Position numbers and translations under genes: made by a program. Below are positions 63,781 through 64,000 of a stretch of 64,000 nt of DNA, one piece after another (within the stretch, counting starts at the first letter, position 1; each line of letters begins with the position of its first letter). Location: assembly GCF_002116635.1 (NCBI RefSeq), contig NZ_LQPW01000120.1, positions 124,001-188,000 on the forward strand, given 5' to 3'. The notes beneath the pieces are model-generated. The model was not told where the DNA came from and did not search any database. It worked only from the letters and a program-made list of their open reading frames with translations. This DNA is from Mycobacterium szulgai (GTDB lineage: Bacteria; Actinomycetota; Actinomycetes; Mycobacteriales; Mycobacteriaceae).

Positions 63781-64000
63781 TATCTAATACACCGTTGCGC
63801 TTGGCCAGTTCGATGTTGGCCAGATGCTGCTGATAATCGCGGGTGAACAACGTGGTCCCCTGGGCATCGATGGTGACGAAGTACAGCCAGTCCCCCGGCT
63901 CGGGGTGCTCAGCGGCCCGTAGCGCGTCCACCCCCGGCGAACAGATCGCAGTGGCCGGCAATCCCTCGGACACGTAGGTGTTCCACGGGGTGCGCAGCGC
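63770..64000 (-). CDS. mltG: Endolytic transglycosylase MltG, C-terminal end (partial)
   Basis: The frame is open to the window end, giving about 76 C-terminal residues: TPWNTYVSEGLPATAICSPGVDALRAAEHP and YFVTIDAQGTTLFTRDYQQHLANIELAKRNGV. These are typical MltG/YceG C-terminal motifs (NTY...GLPP-like and a late F...H...N). MltG cleaves nascent peptidoglycan strands at the membrane and limits their length. The catalytic Glu region lies outside the window. The stop overlaps aroE. Confidence 0.92.
   Translation of the reverse strand, partial: ALRTPWNTYVSEGLPATAICSPGVDALRAAEHPEPGDWLYFVTIDAQGTTLFTRDYQQHLANIELAKRNGVLDSAR

Overview
The window is high-GC DNA from a mycobacterium, most likely a slow grower related to, but outside, the M. 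tuberculosis complex. The evidence is a type I FAS multienzyme followed by acpS, a PE_PGRS gene, a PPE-MPTR remnant, the mycolate reductase CmrA, a complete mce operon, and near-identical versions of several M. tuberculosis proteins (LdtB, Orn, PdhA, ScoA/B). The species cannot be fixed from this sequence alone. Comparisons with M. tuberculosis H37Rv gene order are from memory.

Layout. 0-7.4 kb: 3' part of fas, then acpS, ending in a long perfect hairpin. 7.4-11.0 kb: a DUF2339 membrane protein and a MacS/NarL-type two-component system. 11.1-11.7 kb: a frameshifted, internally deleted PPE-MPTR pseudogene. 11.8-19.0 kb: an M20 peptidase (Rv2522c-like), a lipocalin/phasin-like pair, a duplicated frameshifted tail of the M20 gene, a small membrane protein, a large cyclase-ATPase-TPR regulator, bcp and a DUF3618 protein. 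19.1-25.8 kb: accessory genes, namely a DUF3556 membrane protein, a TudS-related protein, an alpha/beta hydrolase, and an overlapping ATP-grasp/SxxK-hydrolase pair.

25.8-38.4 kb: a segment bounded by tRNA-Lys and tRNA-His. It holds the L,D-transpeptidase ldtB and a minus-strand mce operon (two YrbE permeases, MceA-F, a Mam protein and an MPT64-like secreted protein). Most genes in the operon overlap by a few bases. I read it as a lipid-import system, probably mce5-type.

38.4-57.4 kb: conserved mycobacterial genes. They are orn, a HerA/DUF853-type ATPase, cmrA, an MFS permease, an MmpS-like protein, and the branched-chain amino/keto-acid catabolic locus: bkaR, fadD35, scoA, scoB, accD1, accA1, fadE19, a MaoC protein, citE, then pdhABC (the branched-chain ketoacid dehydrogenase). 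Three matching 20-bp near-palindromes, two between bkaR and fadD35 and one before scoA, are good candidates for BkaR operators.

57.4-64 kb: echA14, a zinc-ribbon membrane protein, a small secreted DUF3761 protein, a large PE_PGRS gene, a prepilin peptidase, aroE and the 3' end of mltG. Relative to H37Rv, the fas-to-echA14 block is inverted with respect to aroE/mltG, and the junction lies at the PE_PGRS gene.

The best candidates for under-described biology are the ATP-grasp/SxxK-hydrolase pair, the cyclase-STAND regulator with altered catalytic residues, the lipocalin/phasin insertion next to a duplicated M20 tail, and the TudS-related gene.
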